A stretch of 64,000 bases of DNA. Origin: Palaemon carinicauda (taxonomy: Eukaryota; Arthropoda; Malacostraca; Decapoda; Palaemonidae). Numbering within the stretch: position 1 is the first letter of the stretch; each line of letters opens with the position of its first letter. The notes beneath the pieces are model-generated. The model was not told the DNA's origin. It did not search any database and worked only from the letters and a program-made list of their open reading frames with translations. Position numbers and translations under genes: made by a program. Positions 48,878 to 62,800 of the stretch are shown here, piece after piece. Location of the stretch: NCBI RefSeq assembly GCF_036898095.1, contig NC_090768.1:49875615-49939614 (forward strand), written 5' to 3'.

Positions 48878-49057
48878 GCCCTACGTGTGATGCGCCATTT
48901 CCCTCCCGAGATGAGAGTGATGACAGCTGTACGATTCAGTAAGGCTCTCTACGCCCAAATTGTTGCAAATCGGTATGCCCCTGACGTCAGGACTGGATGG
49001 GACCTCCCGTTACCTGCTCATCCTTCCTTCAAGGCTCATGATCTTGGCATGAAACTG
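48878..49057 (+). CDS. ecd: ecdysoneless (ECD) exon, copy 2
   Basis: Same 60 residues as 16337-16516, with the same splice sites (TTTTCAG and CTG|GTCAGT) and one synonymous change. In this copy no exon equivalent to 4367-4508 exists, because the copy begins at a position matching the middle of the preceding intron. If the duplication were real, copy 2 would therefore lack at least the first ~240 residues unless they lie in the gap, which the collinear layout makes unlikely. Confidence 0.93.
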
Positions 49058-50735
49058 GTCAGTCACTTATGCTATAAGTTACCTGAGAAATTGGGCTACA
49101 CTAAATGAATATAAAGGGTAAAATTTTATTTTTTTCGTATATGACTTGCACACCTCTATCCTTGCTGAGGCCTGACTCCAATGAGATTACCTTAGTATGG
49201 ATACCTCAATAAAATAACCATTTCTTATTGTAATTAATTATTTATTTCAAACAAATATGTAAAAAGTTGGAATTTGCTATACTCAATAAGTGCCTAGAGT
49301 TTGAGAAGGGTATCTGATAGTAGAGTTGACTACAAGAAACCTGTACTCAATTTAGAATCTGCCTTCTGGATGAAATCTGTTGAATCTGCCAGCCTTGAAG
49401 TTCAAGTTTTTTAGTTTCAGAAGAAACAGGGGTTTACCAACTATGCTTTACTTATTTATTTTAGGGTTTATTTTTATATTTATATTTAAATCATGAGCAT
49501 AAACTAGGTATTATGTTTTAAGCGCATACCTTCTGAAAATGTGAAAGCCTCATTATTTGGATAGTTACACTACATTTCCTTTAAGAAGCTGCTCAAGCTA
49601 TAGATTTCTTGAGGTGCATTCAATATTTTCCCTTTTTGAATAACAGCCTTAATGAAAATATAATATTGATAAGAATGTTTACAACATTGTTTGAGGAACC
49701 AATTAAAACACAATGAGAGTGGGTCCAGTTTATTCAACTGCAACCTTTTCTTTCAGTAAAAGTTATCACTCCAAAAAAGGGATTTTGACGAAGGAAAAAT
49801 CTATTTCTGGGCTCAACCTGTGTCGCTCCGTGAAATGCTCCTTAAAGCACCATTTCAAAGGTATAAATACTGCTTAAATATACCAGAGAAAAAAGTTGCA
49901 TGGAATCCCAGGAATATACCCAGCTCGCTCACCCCTCAAGGGTGTCGGTATTAAAACTGGGGCGAGTGATACCACTACCAGAGGTTTCTTTTCCAATTAG
50001 ACTTCTCCCTCCTCAAAATCCCCCGTTACTACGAGGTGTCGTTCACTACTCATAGTTTCGTACATGTAGATGATAATCATAGAAAGAGAAGAAAAATACC
50101 TGTTATAAATCTATGAGAAGTATAATGCCTGTTGTAGATTTTTACCATATATTGTTTATTATTGCTTTTTCTGCCCAAAATTATTGGTAGCTTGAATAGT
50201 ATGAGAAGAAAATTATCAGTACCGGTTATTTATATTTTCCATGCGGAATATTGAACTTTTTTCTGTTCAAGAAATTATTGGATGTGAAAGGAGATAAAGC
50301 TTTGTTGCAGACCATGTTTAAAAAATCAGTTATATTCAAAATACTGTACCCTCCCCTCAAAAAAAAGCCAATTACAACAGGTATAGCTATTTATTTGGGT
50401 TAAGCTTATTCCAACTACAGTACTGTATATTATTTTGATTATTAACATATTTTTCCCAACTATATATCCTAGAATGGATTTAAATTTTGGTTTAATATGT
50501 TACTACTGTAGTAACATGTTTTCCTATTGTAATATTTTCCTTACAACAATTTTGTTAAATTTATCACAATAAAGAATATATATGAATGGGAGATTGCCTG
50601 TGCGAGAGATTAATTTCTATGGATCATAAGGGCCAGGTCAAAGCTATAATCAAAGGATGGTGTCAGCAATTTCCGGTGTAACTAGTGTACATAATTACAA
50701 ATACCTTCATCTTTGATCTCATTTAAACATTATAG
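49058..50735. other. copy-2 ecd intron with the empty LINE site
   Basis: 1678 bases, against 4955 in copy 1. The site matching the LINE insertion is uninterrupted at about 49471-49482. It includes the candidate repeat at 49770-50110, homologous to 20515-20870. Nothing else is recognised. Confidence 0.7.
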
Positions 50736-50906
50736 GCTTGCGGTTTTGAACTTCTAGTATGCACAGCTGGTGGTGTGACCCCTGTGTCCACACCTACATC
50801 AGAACCGTGCTCTCCAGAAGATGCTCCAACATCCAAACTAGATCTGGCAAACAACCCAAAATGGATTCGCTATCAACAGTCCCTGTCCGAAAAGGGATAT
50901 TTTCGG
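50736..50906 (+). CDS. ecd: ecdysoneless (ECD) exon, copy 2
   Basis: Homologue of 21472-21642 with an identical protein, the acceptor TTATAG and the donor CGG|GTATGG. One serine codon differs (TCC for TCA). Confidence 0.92.
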
Positions 50907-51019
50907 GTATGGTCGACTTTATTCTATTTGATATACTGTATGTGGAATATTTATCATGTTTTCTGGCATTTATGTTGCAGCCATACAGCTATTATTAAAT
51001 CTAAAACACCTTTTTTCAG

Positions 51020-51221
51020 GGTGAGCTAGAAGGATCAAAATTATATAAGGAATTGGAGGACCGTGCTCAACAGTTTTTCATCACTAACATGCTGTCTGGT
51101 GATGGATCCAATGTTGGTGATACATTATCTGCTGGTGCTATCATAATTAAACTGCTTAGTAAAGTGAATATTGATTATGAATTCTACAAAGAAAGGGCCA
51201 CTCGATTAGTTCCTGCTGATG
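51020..51221 (+). CDS. ecd: ecdysoneless (ECD) exon, copy 2
   Basis: Homologue of 21756-21957 and identical to it at nucleotide level by eye. It has the same short 113-base upstream intron and the donor G|GTTAGT. Confidence 0.93.
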
Positions 51222-51809
51222 GTTAGTATGCATGACACTTCTCTTGTTGCTAAAAGGTAATGCATTTCAGTGATAAAAGTTTTTCCTTTAAAGATCAGGT
51301 TTGAGGTACACTTTTTATGTGATATTACATTGGAAAGTAGTAAACCATTAACTCTTAACACATAAAATCAAAGTGACCTATTTCTTACGGGGCAAAAAAT
51401 ATTTATAGTAAAGTTTTAATTTGCAATCACCATTGCTCAAGTAACTGATATGATGAATTGAATTACAACTACAAGTGATAATTCTATTGGACAAAAAATG
51501 GACGGCGCTATCAAATGAAAATATCTTCTGCAACTTTTATCCATTATTAACATAAAAACTCCGATTATACATGTCCAATAAGGTTTATCCAAGATTTCTA
51601 ATGCACAGAGAAGTAATTTTTGCAGAGAAAATAAATGTAATTTAAAATAAGCTCTTGAGTTTTGAAACTTGAGTTTTGATTATGACAGCTTAGTTTTGGT
51701 GACCAATAGTCCACTGGTATTAATAAATATTTAGAGGACATATTTGGTATGAGTTGCAGTGTAATTTTTTGAGAAGACAAAAGATGTTAATGTTCCCTTT
51801 TTCTTGCAG
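51222..51809. other. copy-2 ecd intron
   Basis: A 588-base intron homologous to 21958-22551, with scattered substitutions and small indels. Nothing else is seen. Confidence 0.75.
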
Positions 51810-52202
51810 ATGATAGCTGGCTGAATATTACACCTGATGCTTTGGATGAATGGCTGGAATCAAAATTCGGAACTAATGGTAATGAAGTACCAAAGGGAGC
51901 AAGCGAGGAGGAAGTTATGAATTCACTCTCAGCCTTTTTAGGTCATATGTCTGATTTGGAAGGTGCAGAAGTCCCTCAGGATTTGCAAGATCGTATTAGG
52001 AAACTTTCAACTCTGTCAACTCGGAAAAGTTCTTCAAGTAAAGGCAGAAAGGTTTCTAACCTTTCAGTTCACCCGCAAGTACGCAAAATCTCCAATCAGT
52101 CTAATATATCTGAATCATCTAACAGTTCTGAGATGTCATCCTTTTCGAACAAAGTTGATTTCAGTGCTGATTCCTTTACGGATGCTTTAGCAAATGTTCT
52201 AG
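51810..52202 (+). CDS. ecd: ecdysoneless (ECD) exon, copy 2
   Basis: Homologue of 22552-22944, the same 393 bases in length. Seven substitutions relative to copy 1 fall at T, L, S, P, V, S and L codons and are all silent. It keeps the DDSWLNITPDALDEWL and VDFSADSFTDAL markers and the G|GTAAGT donor. Confidence 0.94.
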
Positions 52203-53859
52203 GTAAGTTCCAAAACCAGAAATTTGTAAGGTAGGGCCTACATGATACATCCTATAGTACATGCAATTATTATTCTTTTATTTGAAATCAGAATAGCATA
52301 AGATCATAAGCCGCAGTTTTTACCATGCATTGCAAGTATTGTCATCGTTAGTGTTATGGATGGCTTGTTAGATGTTTAGCCAAGTAAGGGGAACACTTGA
52401 TGCAAAATGTTATATGATGGTGATGGTAATACTTATTATTATTACAAATTTAATCTTATCATTGTTGTTATTATTAATGAAAGTTTAGCCAGAGTACAAG
52501 TACTGTTTTAAATTTAATAAATGGAGGACTTTAATTTTACAGTACTCATTTTGCGTACACTATACAGTAGTAGATAAAACTTGTAATGGAGTTAATTTTG
52601 TGCAAGTGATATCATTCATGTATAAAACCTACAATTTACATTGTGGTGGACTGTGCTTTGTTTTTTTATGGCTTGCATGTGTTATTTTGAAATTTTGATA
52701 ACATCTACAAATAGGAACATGTATGTGTATTAAGAATCCACAATTATGTATCGTTGTATGCTTTAAAAAAGCAGGAGCTTTCACTTCAACTGAAAAAAGT
52801 GCAACAGCCACTGTATTTTTAAAATATACAACAATGTATAACCGTGGATTTTTGATACATGAGATTCTTAGACAGCATGGTGTTTTCTTCAAGTTATACG
52901 AACATGTATTTTATGTATTTATGACAAACCATCAGATAACTAAGTATGTAAATTTAAAACCCAGAAATTTTCAGTCAATTTTATGGCTCATCAACCTTTA
53001 TTAGTGACTTTGCAATTAGAATATAAATACAGTAATCATGAATTTGATAGGTTTCTAAGGTATGAAGATTTTTCTTGAAATTTAAAACTGCCTATTGCTA
53101 TCATCTACAAGGCTGTTTTGTGCTAAAAAACACATTGGTTTATAATGAAGGTGTAGCACCCATGTACAGTTAGCAATCATTTTCATGCTGAATTTTGAGG
53201 TGTACCCAACACATTTCCAAGAAAAGTACAGTATCTAAAAATGCTGCTGTATTTTGTCACTTGCACTTTATTTTACATGAATATGTTCATGCTATTGATT
53301 GTTTTTTTTTATCAATCATATCATTCCCTTACAGTACTTTGCAATCTTGAATTTCCCCATTTTTATGGATGATTGAAGAACATTTATTCACACAAGCTCC
53401 ATTTAAATCCACCTGTAGGAATCAATGATCCTCTTCACTTTTCATGTGCCAGGCTTTTTGCTTATTCATAGTTAATCACTATCCTTTTCTTTTCCCTTAC
53501 ACTTTTCATAATGAAAGAATACTTCTGGCAGTTGTTGGTAGCAATGGTACTTCCTGTAGCACCTGTCTTATTCATTTTTTTATTTTCTTTTTTTTCCTAA
53601 TTGAAGGCTCAATATACAAGTTTTCTTGTTTTTAAACCTATGCATTTGGGATTTATGCATGATGATTAGTATCGAGTTGTTCTCATGTTAGCACAAAAAG
53701 TTTTTTTTTTTTTTTTTGTTTTTTTTTTGTTAACAATGTGTGCCAAATTGGAAGAGGTCAAGTCAAGGATAGTGTTAGTGTCACTAGGCTGGGCTTTAAT
53801 TCTTCTTATATAATTGCGTGCATCCTGCCAACATCATTCCTAAAAAGCAGGATATAGCC

Positions 53860-55970
53860 TCTTAAGGACCTTTACAACCAATAGTTGTATTGGGTTATTA
53901 GAGATCTGTTGGTCTCAGACCTTTTCATCTTGCGTCTGTTCTCTCAAGCCTTGGTGAAAGAACTCCTGAGAAGTTTACTTCAGCAGCAAATAGACCAACT
54001 TTATCAGCTTAGACACCACATGCTTCTCCTTTATGGCAATCTCTACTCATGGTATGAGAAATCAGGGGTTCAGCTCCCCTTAGTTGAGATTGAGACAACA
54101 AAGAGCCCTGGATTCACCCTCAAGATACTCATGTCCTTTGACTCCCAAATGTACAACCTCAACAAGGATACATCAGCCACTCTTTTGACAGAGAAAAAAT
54201 GGAAGGTGTACAATAAATTCTTCTTTACCCCATGGGAGCCTTGGATCCAATAATATTGAGAATCTGGACAGAAGAGGAAGGCAAAGATTTGAGTGGTAAT
54301 AATCATCAGTTTTGTTAATTTCAACTTGTACATTGGTAACCCCAAGAGTTTTAAGGCTTTAGACTGTGTGGTTGGGATCAACAGGCATTTCAAATTCAGC
54401 ACTGCTGGCATATTTCTTAGTCCTGAAAGTGACAGGAGGTTAGTACCCATTCATCAATCTCGCTCTCAACCCCTACCAGGAAGAAGGGAGCTTCTTGACA
54501 TTATTGGGCCTCAAAATTTATATATACTGTATATGTAGTAGTCCGCTCATTATCAAGGAAATATATCTGCTTTGAATGGGTAAGAAAAGTAATTAGGGTT
54601 TTGGGCTCTGTGATTTGTCTTGGCTACTTGGATGGCTGGCTGGTGAAGGAGACAAGGGCAATATAGTAGCAACAGCATTTAAATCATTTTTGCAGTCTGT
54701 GTCAGTTTTGGGCCATCGTCTCAGGAGAAGACTGACGTGTTTCTTCAACGTGTTCTACATACCTCAGCGTTAATGGCTTCTGTGGCTTAGTTGCACCATT
54801 CCCTGCTTTGTCTTCTCTTGTTCCATAAAAAGCTGATGTATCTTCAAGTTTACCTATCAAAGTTATAGTCTGCTGTGTTGGTTCAAGAATGTAATTGGGT
54901 TGTGGTATCATAAGAAATCTTGAAGGATCTAAAGTTGTGGTTAGACCCTGGTCACCTCTAGGTAAAAGAACCCTCGAGTCTTTGTTTTCTTGATATCATA
55001 TTCACAGTCATGTCAAATCATGGATGGAGGATTGCTCTTCTTGATTAGCAGGAAACAGGTACATGATCATTGGTAAAAAAGGAAGTAATATAGATTTCCT
55101 TAGGTTGAAGGTTTTCTTATTTGACCTTCTAGCATTTGTTATATCACTTGAAAGATAAGTTTGATTATAATTGCATATGACAGGGCAAATCAAAGTTTGA
55201 ATCTCTTTGTCAGTTGGCTAGCAGTTGGGCAATGAATGTCAAAATTAATCCCAGGAAAGAGCCGAAGGAGACTAGTTCTGTCATTAGAATGAAGGGCTAG
55301 ATCCAGAAGTATGCAAGCCTTTTAGGCAACTCTGGTGTGCGTCATTGTTATATCTGTTGACACAAAACTTAGTTGCAAACTTCCACTCTAGTGTTTAACT
55401 TATCCAGACCCAATGGCTTGAAATCAGGATGTGATGTTTTGGTTATGGAATAACATTTTTTTTTATACTTTTCACCATTCAGTCTCATCACCTATTACCA
55501 CATGATGGTGTTAATTGCTCCCTTTTGACCTAAGCTAGATTACTTTGTAGATCTTTTTGAATGTTGGAGGTCAGTCATAGAAGTCTCAAGGTGGAAAAGG
55601 CTTGTCAAGTTGCCTTACTAATGAAGTTCCTTGGTAAACTCTAGCTATCCTGTCTACATGACCGGAGATTGATAAGCAAAGCTTTAGAGTCCAAGGATTT
55701 TCTCAGATGAATCTGCAGCTCTTGCATGATCTTTCCTTACCTGCACTACAAATTTTGCCTATCCACAAGGAGTATATTCTGTGATTTGTGTAGTAAGAGG
55801 AACACGCTGTCAACTCAACCTTTAATATGTTCACCAATTTTGTTTTTGTCATACCACATGAAGAGGCTGTATATTTCTGTGACTAGAGAGTTTAAAGCCA
55901 TTCTTAAGAGCTTAATAGAATATACATGACTGCATTATATCTCATGACCTGAAATGGTTGATAATAATTT
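53860..55970 (+). pseudogene. decayed DIRS-like retroelement fragment in the last ecd intron, copy 2
   Basis: Homologue of 24600-26700, with the same YLDGWL box (catalytic position already D to G) near 54626-54643. Small indels differ, for example an extra ~30 bases near 55070-55100. The flanking intron parts (52203-53859 and 55971-56570) hold nothing I recognise. Confidence 0.42.
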
Positions 55971-56570
55971 CTTTGAAGATATACTTTGAAGGGGGATTCA
56001 GCCACCCAAACATTACTTTTCAATGTTTAGGGGGAGTCTTATTTAAACTCTTTGAAGGGTATTGGGTTCATAATGGTGATCCAGTTGGCATATGTATGAA
56101 TAACTATACTTGTTTGGAAGAAGGAAAGACTATGTCTAGGGTCATGTGAGAGATTGATTATGCATAAGGTGGTTGATGAGTTCTTATGAATATTTCACCT
56201 GTTTTGTTTCAAGAAATAACTTTTAATCCCCAGAAAATTATTTAATAAGTCTTGCTAAGTAGCAAATTACATGTGTTTGTTAAATGGGCACTTATAACAG
56301 AATAAATGATTATCAGTTTGATGTATTTTTTGTGGATAGAAAAATACTTTAGTGGTTGCTAAATGTCTGTTGTGTGGTTTGTTCTTTATACAAGACTATG
56401 AAAAAAAAAAATTATAAAATAGTCATGCAGCTTCACATCTTTGGCTAACAGTGATTCAAAATGTAAATTGCCTGGTTTGATGTACAGACTGTGTTTATTA
56501 TCAGTGGAAGCTGTTCTCACGCACCTGTTTGCAAATTGGCTTTCTTTTATCGAGTAATTCTACTTTGCAG

Positions 56571-56989
56571 AATTTGGGGTTCCAGAAGATGATTACTGGA
56601 ATAACTCTGAGGATGAATCATCTGGAATGAGCAGCTATGGAGAAGAAGACTTGGGTGATGGAGGTTTAAGTCGCAAATCTTCAAATACTTCTCAAAAATC
56701 GTCAACATCTGCGTTTTCTGCAACTTCTTCCGGTGTTGATACTCAAATGAAAGAATACATGAAAGAAATGGAGCGAGAGTTGGCTGCTACAAACCTTGGG
56801 AATACCTTTGCTTCAAATGAAGATGATGGCGATGATGAATTTGATGACGTTGAAAACTTTGAACCTGTAAAGGTTGATATGAGAGCTGTGCAGGATTTAG
56901 TGAAAACATACACAGCCCAGAATGGTATGCCTGGCCCAGCGTCATCTCTTCTTGGCTCAGTTGGAATGAAACCTAAAACAAAAAAGTAG
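56571..56989 (+). CDS. ecd: ecdysoneless (ECD) terminal exon with stop, copy 2
   Basis: Homologue of 27308-27726, encoding the identical C-terminus from EFGVPEDDYWNN to GSVGMKPKTKK and the TAG stop. The single difference is GCC for GCA (alanine). Confidence 0.95.
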
Positions 56990-58170
56990 AAGTTTAATGT
57001 ATCTGCTTAATTTTGTAATATAATGTATCAAATTGAGTATCATGTGTCAGGAACCATCATTAAAATCATTCTGATGAGACTTGAAGGTGCACTTAAAACT
57101 GGTAGTGTTTTGTGTCGTCGTGTAATGTGTCACCAGTAGTGAGACATATAAGTGAAAAGTTTTAATCATTATAGAGTATTAACAATGCACTTAAGAGGAC
57201 TGCTGTGTCGAGACTTTGCTGGTGCCCATTGGGCCTATTGTCATATATTTGTAAAATTTTGAGTACATACTTTTGAAGCGGTGCATTAATGGTTTGCTCA
57301 ACTGTGATTTATTTTAAGTTAAGATTATGTCCATTTTTCTCAATTGTAATGAAGAGTATTTGATATTAGCTCCAACAATTATGACATGACTTTCCCTTCA
57401 GTTTAGTGCTGATAAACTTGAAACTTTGTTGAAGGGAAATCAATTCTGGACAGTATCTTAAGGTCACCTTCATGTGATAGTAAGAAATGGGTATTATATT
57501 TCTACTGGGTTTTACCCATAGAAGCTGAAACGTTTTAGTCCATTGTATGGCATTATTAATACTTAAGATTAATTGGCTTTAGACCAATAAGTATTTTGAT
57601 AATCAAGATAACATATTTGTGGTCATGAACGAGAGGCATTCTTAGGTTAGTGATTAACTGATACTCATGGAACTTCATAATTGAATTCATATATAATATA
57701 TTGATTCAAAACTGTAAATGCTAAAATTATGAGTAACCAATATTTTACACTTCTTTCTTGACTATCTTCTCTAAAGCTAAAATTAAGCCTTTAGGATAAT
57801 TCATTGTATTATAATTTATTTTATTTAATTGGCTTATTTATTGACGAAAGTACATTGGGTACCTGTGCAACATGAAGCTTTATTCATTAAACCATTTTGA
57901 TAGTTTTCACTTTGATAAAGATGTGCATAATTTCTTTACTCTTTCACCAAGATAATATTAGTTGTAATGTAATTTGCTCAAGACTTTTAATTTCATCTCA
58001 TGTATGTTTATAAGTAGTTTTTTGTGTAATCTTGAGCTTTTCCTGTAGCAAAATTAATTAACGATGTGTACTGTATATCTACTTCTATTAAAGAAAATTT
58101 TTTGTATCTTTGGCTATAAATATACAATATAGGCATTATGTATTTTGTTATACCCTTGGGTACTCCTCTT
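56990..58170 (+). other. ecd: ecd 3' UTR (inferred), copy 2
   Basis: Near-identical to 27727-28905: I see a one-base deletion soon after the stop and a few substitutions. It ends at an interrupted poly(T) tract at about 58190-58245. Confidence 0.5.
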
Positions 58171-58189
58171 CTTCTTCTGCTTCTTCTTC

Positions 58190-58214
58190 TTTTTTTTTTT
58201 TTTTTTTTTTTTTT

Positions 58215-58245
<31 letters not shown>
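58190..58245. repeat. interrupted poly(T) tract
   Basis: T runs broken by AA and preceded by TCTTCTTCTGCTTCTTCTTC; it matches the uninterrupted tract at 28911-28969. Confidence 0.93.
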
Positions 58246-59889
58246 GGAGAAGTATAAGTTTAAACCTATATATCAATCATAAAACATCTTCAGTGCAGCA
58301 AGGTTACTTGTCATTTACCTTCTGATCCTACTTTCCAAGCTTTTTTACTATGTACTGCACGAGTAGAAGCTTGGTATGTTGAAGTAGTGTGCTGGTAGTA
58401 CACAGTTTTAACTTGCATAAGAAGAGGTATTATATTCCATGGAAAATTAGAAAATAATAAAGGTTTTAGAATGTGTTTAGGTTAAATTAAGAATTATTTC
58501 TGAACTTCACAAAGGACTACTTTATTGGGCTCAGTAATTGATATTAAAGCTATTGTGGATTCAAACTCTGATAAGGTCTTATATGGAACCTCATTCAACT
58601 TTATATATTTAAGTAATATACAGACCACTGCCTTAGTAAAACAGAGTATTGTATTTCAGTACAAAAATGTGTATGACCAAGATTTTACATAAAATGTTTT
58701 GTTCAAAATCATGGGAATGCCCTTTTAGTGAAGAATATTTCCAATCTCTCACTGTCTCCTTATTTATCTGTGCTTATGATTTTAAATTGCTTACTTTTTC
58801 ATATTTGAATTGAATACATAAAAGTGTTTCACTTCTCACATAAATTTTGTATTATTCCAGGATCATCTTGTGGCAACCTTTTGACTTAAGCCAGCTTGCT
58901 TTTACCCCTTAGTGTTCCTAATGGAATTTGCCCTCTTTGCATGAAACTTACTGCTAGACCTAATTCACTCAGACATCCTGGTAAGCCAAGTTTCATCTTG
59001 TGTAGTTAGTTCTTTTACTCTTCCCATGCTGGGTTTCTGAATTGCAGTAGTTTTAACAGGAAATATATTCCATGTTTAGATAATAGCTCATCTAAGTTTA
59101 ACTATTTTCATCTACTTGTACAGCCTACCTACTTATTCATGACATGAGAATCTGCTCAAGAAATGTGTATAACTTATTTCTACTGATGAATGCATGTGTC
59201 TGAATGGATAACATAGATTTGAAGGAAAATGTTTTGGTATATGAAACATGAAATTATTTTTTATTTTGTATTTTGTTTTGCACAAGTCATTGTGTAACAC
59301 TACAGTTGGAAATGGACTAACCACTTACCAGGTCTATAGTCTAAGAATTGAGCAAGATCAAGTCCCATTAATAATAAAGCAGGTGGGTGCTGTATTTATA
59401 GAATTATATTTTAGATGTCGCACTAACCCTAGATTTTGTGCTGATTAAGAAACAATGAACTACTAAATCATTTTTATACTGCTCATATTCTCAAGTTTGG
59501 TTAATGGCACTTAATAGTTTATATCAGAATCTTTAAGGAAAATAGATATTGTGAAGATAAGTAGCACTATATTGTACTGTTCTAGGAAGAAGACAGGGCA
59601 TGATGTATGTAACTACTGAGCATTATCATCTTTGGTAACTATGGAAAAAAAGGACTAAACATTAGAATAGTAAATATGCAATGCAAATACTAAGTAAATT
59701 ATAGAAAAAAAAAAGTCAAGGAAAAATAGTGAAGTAAAAGAAGAAATTTTGAATAGAAAATTTTGGTAATTTTGTAAACCCAAGTTGCAAGGGGGGCAAT
59801 GAGGTCTCACTTTCATTTTGGCAAAAGGACTTAGAGGGGAGTGAATAAGAAGGAAATTTCCTTAAAATGCCTTGCATGTGCATAGCTAT
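58246..59889. other. downstream flank of ecd copy 2, nothing recognised
   Basis: Homologous to 28970-30599. It includes a segment at about 58463-58505 (TTTTAGAATGTGTTTAGGTT and following) with no counterpart in copy 1. Confidence 0.5.
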
Positions 59890-62800
59890 GGAAAGTACAA
59901 ATTGTTATTCAAAATTTGTGATTTGGTCCAATGCAGTGAATTACCAAAAGGATGATGGTCATCCCTTTAACATACCAGTAGGTAACTCGTTTGTGGGACA
60001 AAGTTTCTTGTGAACCTCGCAGAAAACTTCTTTCCTTCCTGGGTAATGTCCTCTTCCTGGTCCTGATAAGGAGCTAGGTTGATGGCATCAGCCACTTCCG
60101 AATCAATAATGTGTGATGAGGAAGGTGACAGGACCCAAGCCAAGGTTCGTTTGGTAAAACGAGATGAAATCAAGGGAAAAATTTGTTCCTTGCATAGTAG
60201 GGAGAATTTTGGAATAACACAGTACTGTATACCCCAAGAGTGATGAGGAAATATATTTGGCCCATATAAGCAATAAGTAGGAGTATATCGGATCCATCCT
60301 TCCCTTTGACACAAGAGGATAAAGCAGATGCTTCTTCTAAATAATGATTTTGTGAGGCAAGAGTTCTTGTGTTTAGCCAGAAAGATGTCCAAGGATTTCT
60401 GGGTAAGTTGCCTCGGGTAGAACGTTGTGAAGGTGTTTTGTCATTTCTAGACATCGGACTTCAACACCTAAAAGGACATGTTCTTTCTGAACCAACGCTA
60501 ATGATAAAGTTTTCTTACTTATGAGTCGTCACGCAAGGAATGTGCTCACTTTCCTCATTAGATGAGTTATAAGCATGTTTAATTATTTCATTAAGCCAGA
60601 AAGGAACTTTATTCCCTGACACTTCCTTTGTTTTGCTTGTGCAAATGAAGCGTTGTCGATACTCGAGTCTATATGTGTTGAGTCCTCTTCAGATAGTGCC
60701 ACAGCAACCTCTTGAGACAGAGAATCGTCTTCTCTCAGTCATTACAAGAAATATCATGGAAATGGAATCAAGAACGATTCAAACCTAGCTTTGGGAATTG
60801 CGAGATTCAGCGGTTTTTTACGAAGTCCGGAATGAAGACGAACGTTATCAAATTCCATGATGAAAAGTGAGAGATTAAGTACTAAGTTCCATGAGGCTCA
60901 CCTACCTTTTTTAGCCAAAGCAAGAAGTAAATGAAAAACAGTCTTGAGGGCTGTATCTCAGAGCCTCAAATGGGAGATAAGGGTCACATCCTACTTTGAA
61001 AGCCTGAATTTCCTGGGTGATGAAGACTGTTTGAAACTCTTTAATAAGTATGCATAAATTTTACAAGGAGAGATTTAAAAACTTGGCTCAAGGCCAATGT
61101 GTAGCCTTTCATAGCTGAGACAGAGGGGATTCTCTTGGTATAGGTAGATAAAGAGATCTGTGACCTCCCAAAAAGTTGCTGAAACTAAATATATAACCCT
61201 TCTACAACACCAATTGCAGAAGATGTCCCACTTTTTCTCGGGATCTTGAGAAGCGTTGATTAGGATAACGCTTGGCTCAGTGCCGTGTGGGGCTCCCTTG
61301 GTCAATACCCAATTGATCACCCAACAAATTTAACAACTGAGGAAAAGTATAAACAAAAAGGTTGTCCATTGGAATGTGGCTCATGAGTGAAATAGGAAAA
61401 CAAAATGTAGCGATCTTTCTTTTCAGGTAGCTTGGAACAGGTTAATCAATGGTGAGACTAACAGCTCATAGAGCCTTTCCACTACACAGATGAATGGACC
61501 ACTCCTGCGAGTAAATTCCTTTTGCCTGGGATGTATTTTGCAGACAGTTCTATAGTGTGATAAACTGCTTTCTTCTCCAGCATTGCAGTCACTTCTGCTG
61601 CCAAGGCCAGAGTTTTTTGCAGCCATTTGAAGTCAGAGTCAAAACGGGATGGAGTGTGAGTGAGGGGAGGCTGAGGTTCCTTGAAAGGGAGTAAGCATCC
61701 TCCCTGAAAGATACTTTGTACCCAAGCCCAGCCTATTGTCCTCTGTCATGTTACCCAATGAGATTGCAAGCATCTCAGCACTCCTAGCAGCAGGAGAGGG
61801 GCAAGACATACCTGAACTTTCCTTCCCATTCCTCTTCCTTCTACTATACCTGTTTTCAATCAAGCTCAAGGAATGGCAAGGCCAAAGCAGGCACCTCGTG
61901 GGAGAAAGAGGCTTCTCAGGGTTCTGGTTGGGACTTGAAAGGGAGCAGCACCTTCTTCAAGATTGAACCTAAAGGCGTGGCCTCCCCTGAAAGCTTGGCA
62001 GAAGTCGTCTTCTCTTCAAGGATCCAAAAATCCTGAAGTTAACTGCATGGTAGATAAGGGTATCACAGGAGCCAATTCTTCATGTATCCACACCCACCTC
62101 CAACTCTCTCTGTGGATGGTGAGAGGCAGATCTTGGCTGAGCCAATTCTCCTTAATGAATTGTTGAGGGACAAAGTAAACAGTCGAGTCCCTACTTTTCA
62201 TGACAAAATTAGCCCACTAGATTGCTGTCTTGATGCAAATAAAAGTAATGGCTCTTCTATCATACACATAAGTTCATTCCTTTCAGATAGTGCAGAACGT
62301 GTCTCTGGCTGGGGGCTCTTAGACTATAATTCATAGCCCCCAAAGACAGTGCAAGCTTCTTGAACTTCACTAGGATGCCCTCAATGAATAACATGGTGAG
62401 CTTAGCAAAGTTTTCAACACAGCCTGGAGAAAAACCTTGACCATGTTGTCCATGACCATAGAATAAGGGGGAAGATAGATATAACTTCTGCCCTGTTCCT
62501 CCCCAAGGAGAGGTACCGTCATGTCCACAGACTCAAGGATCTGTTTGAAGAAGAGACGGCTCACTGACAATAGAAGCATGACAATATTTCTAAGTCATTT
62601 GTAGTTTTATTAACTATATAAAACTGAGTCTGTTAATAGGGGTATGACTTCTGTGAAGCTGGAATACCAGTTTAACTTTATAACGAGGTAAATATAGTTG
62701 GATGTCAGGTAGCGAGTAGTTCCTATCCACCTGACAGGTAGAGCAACCCTTACTTTGACCATTAAACTAGTACTTACAGGTGTTGAGGAGGTTAGTGTAA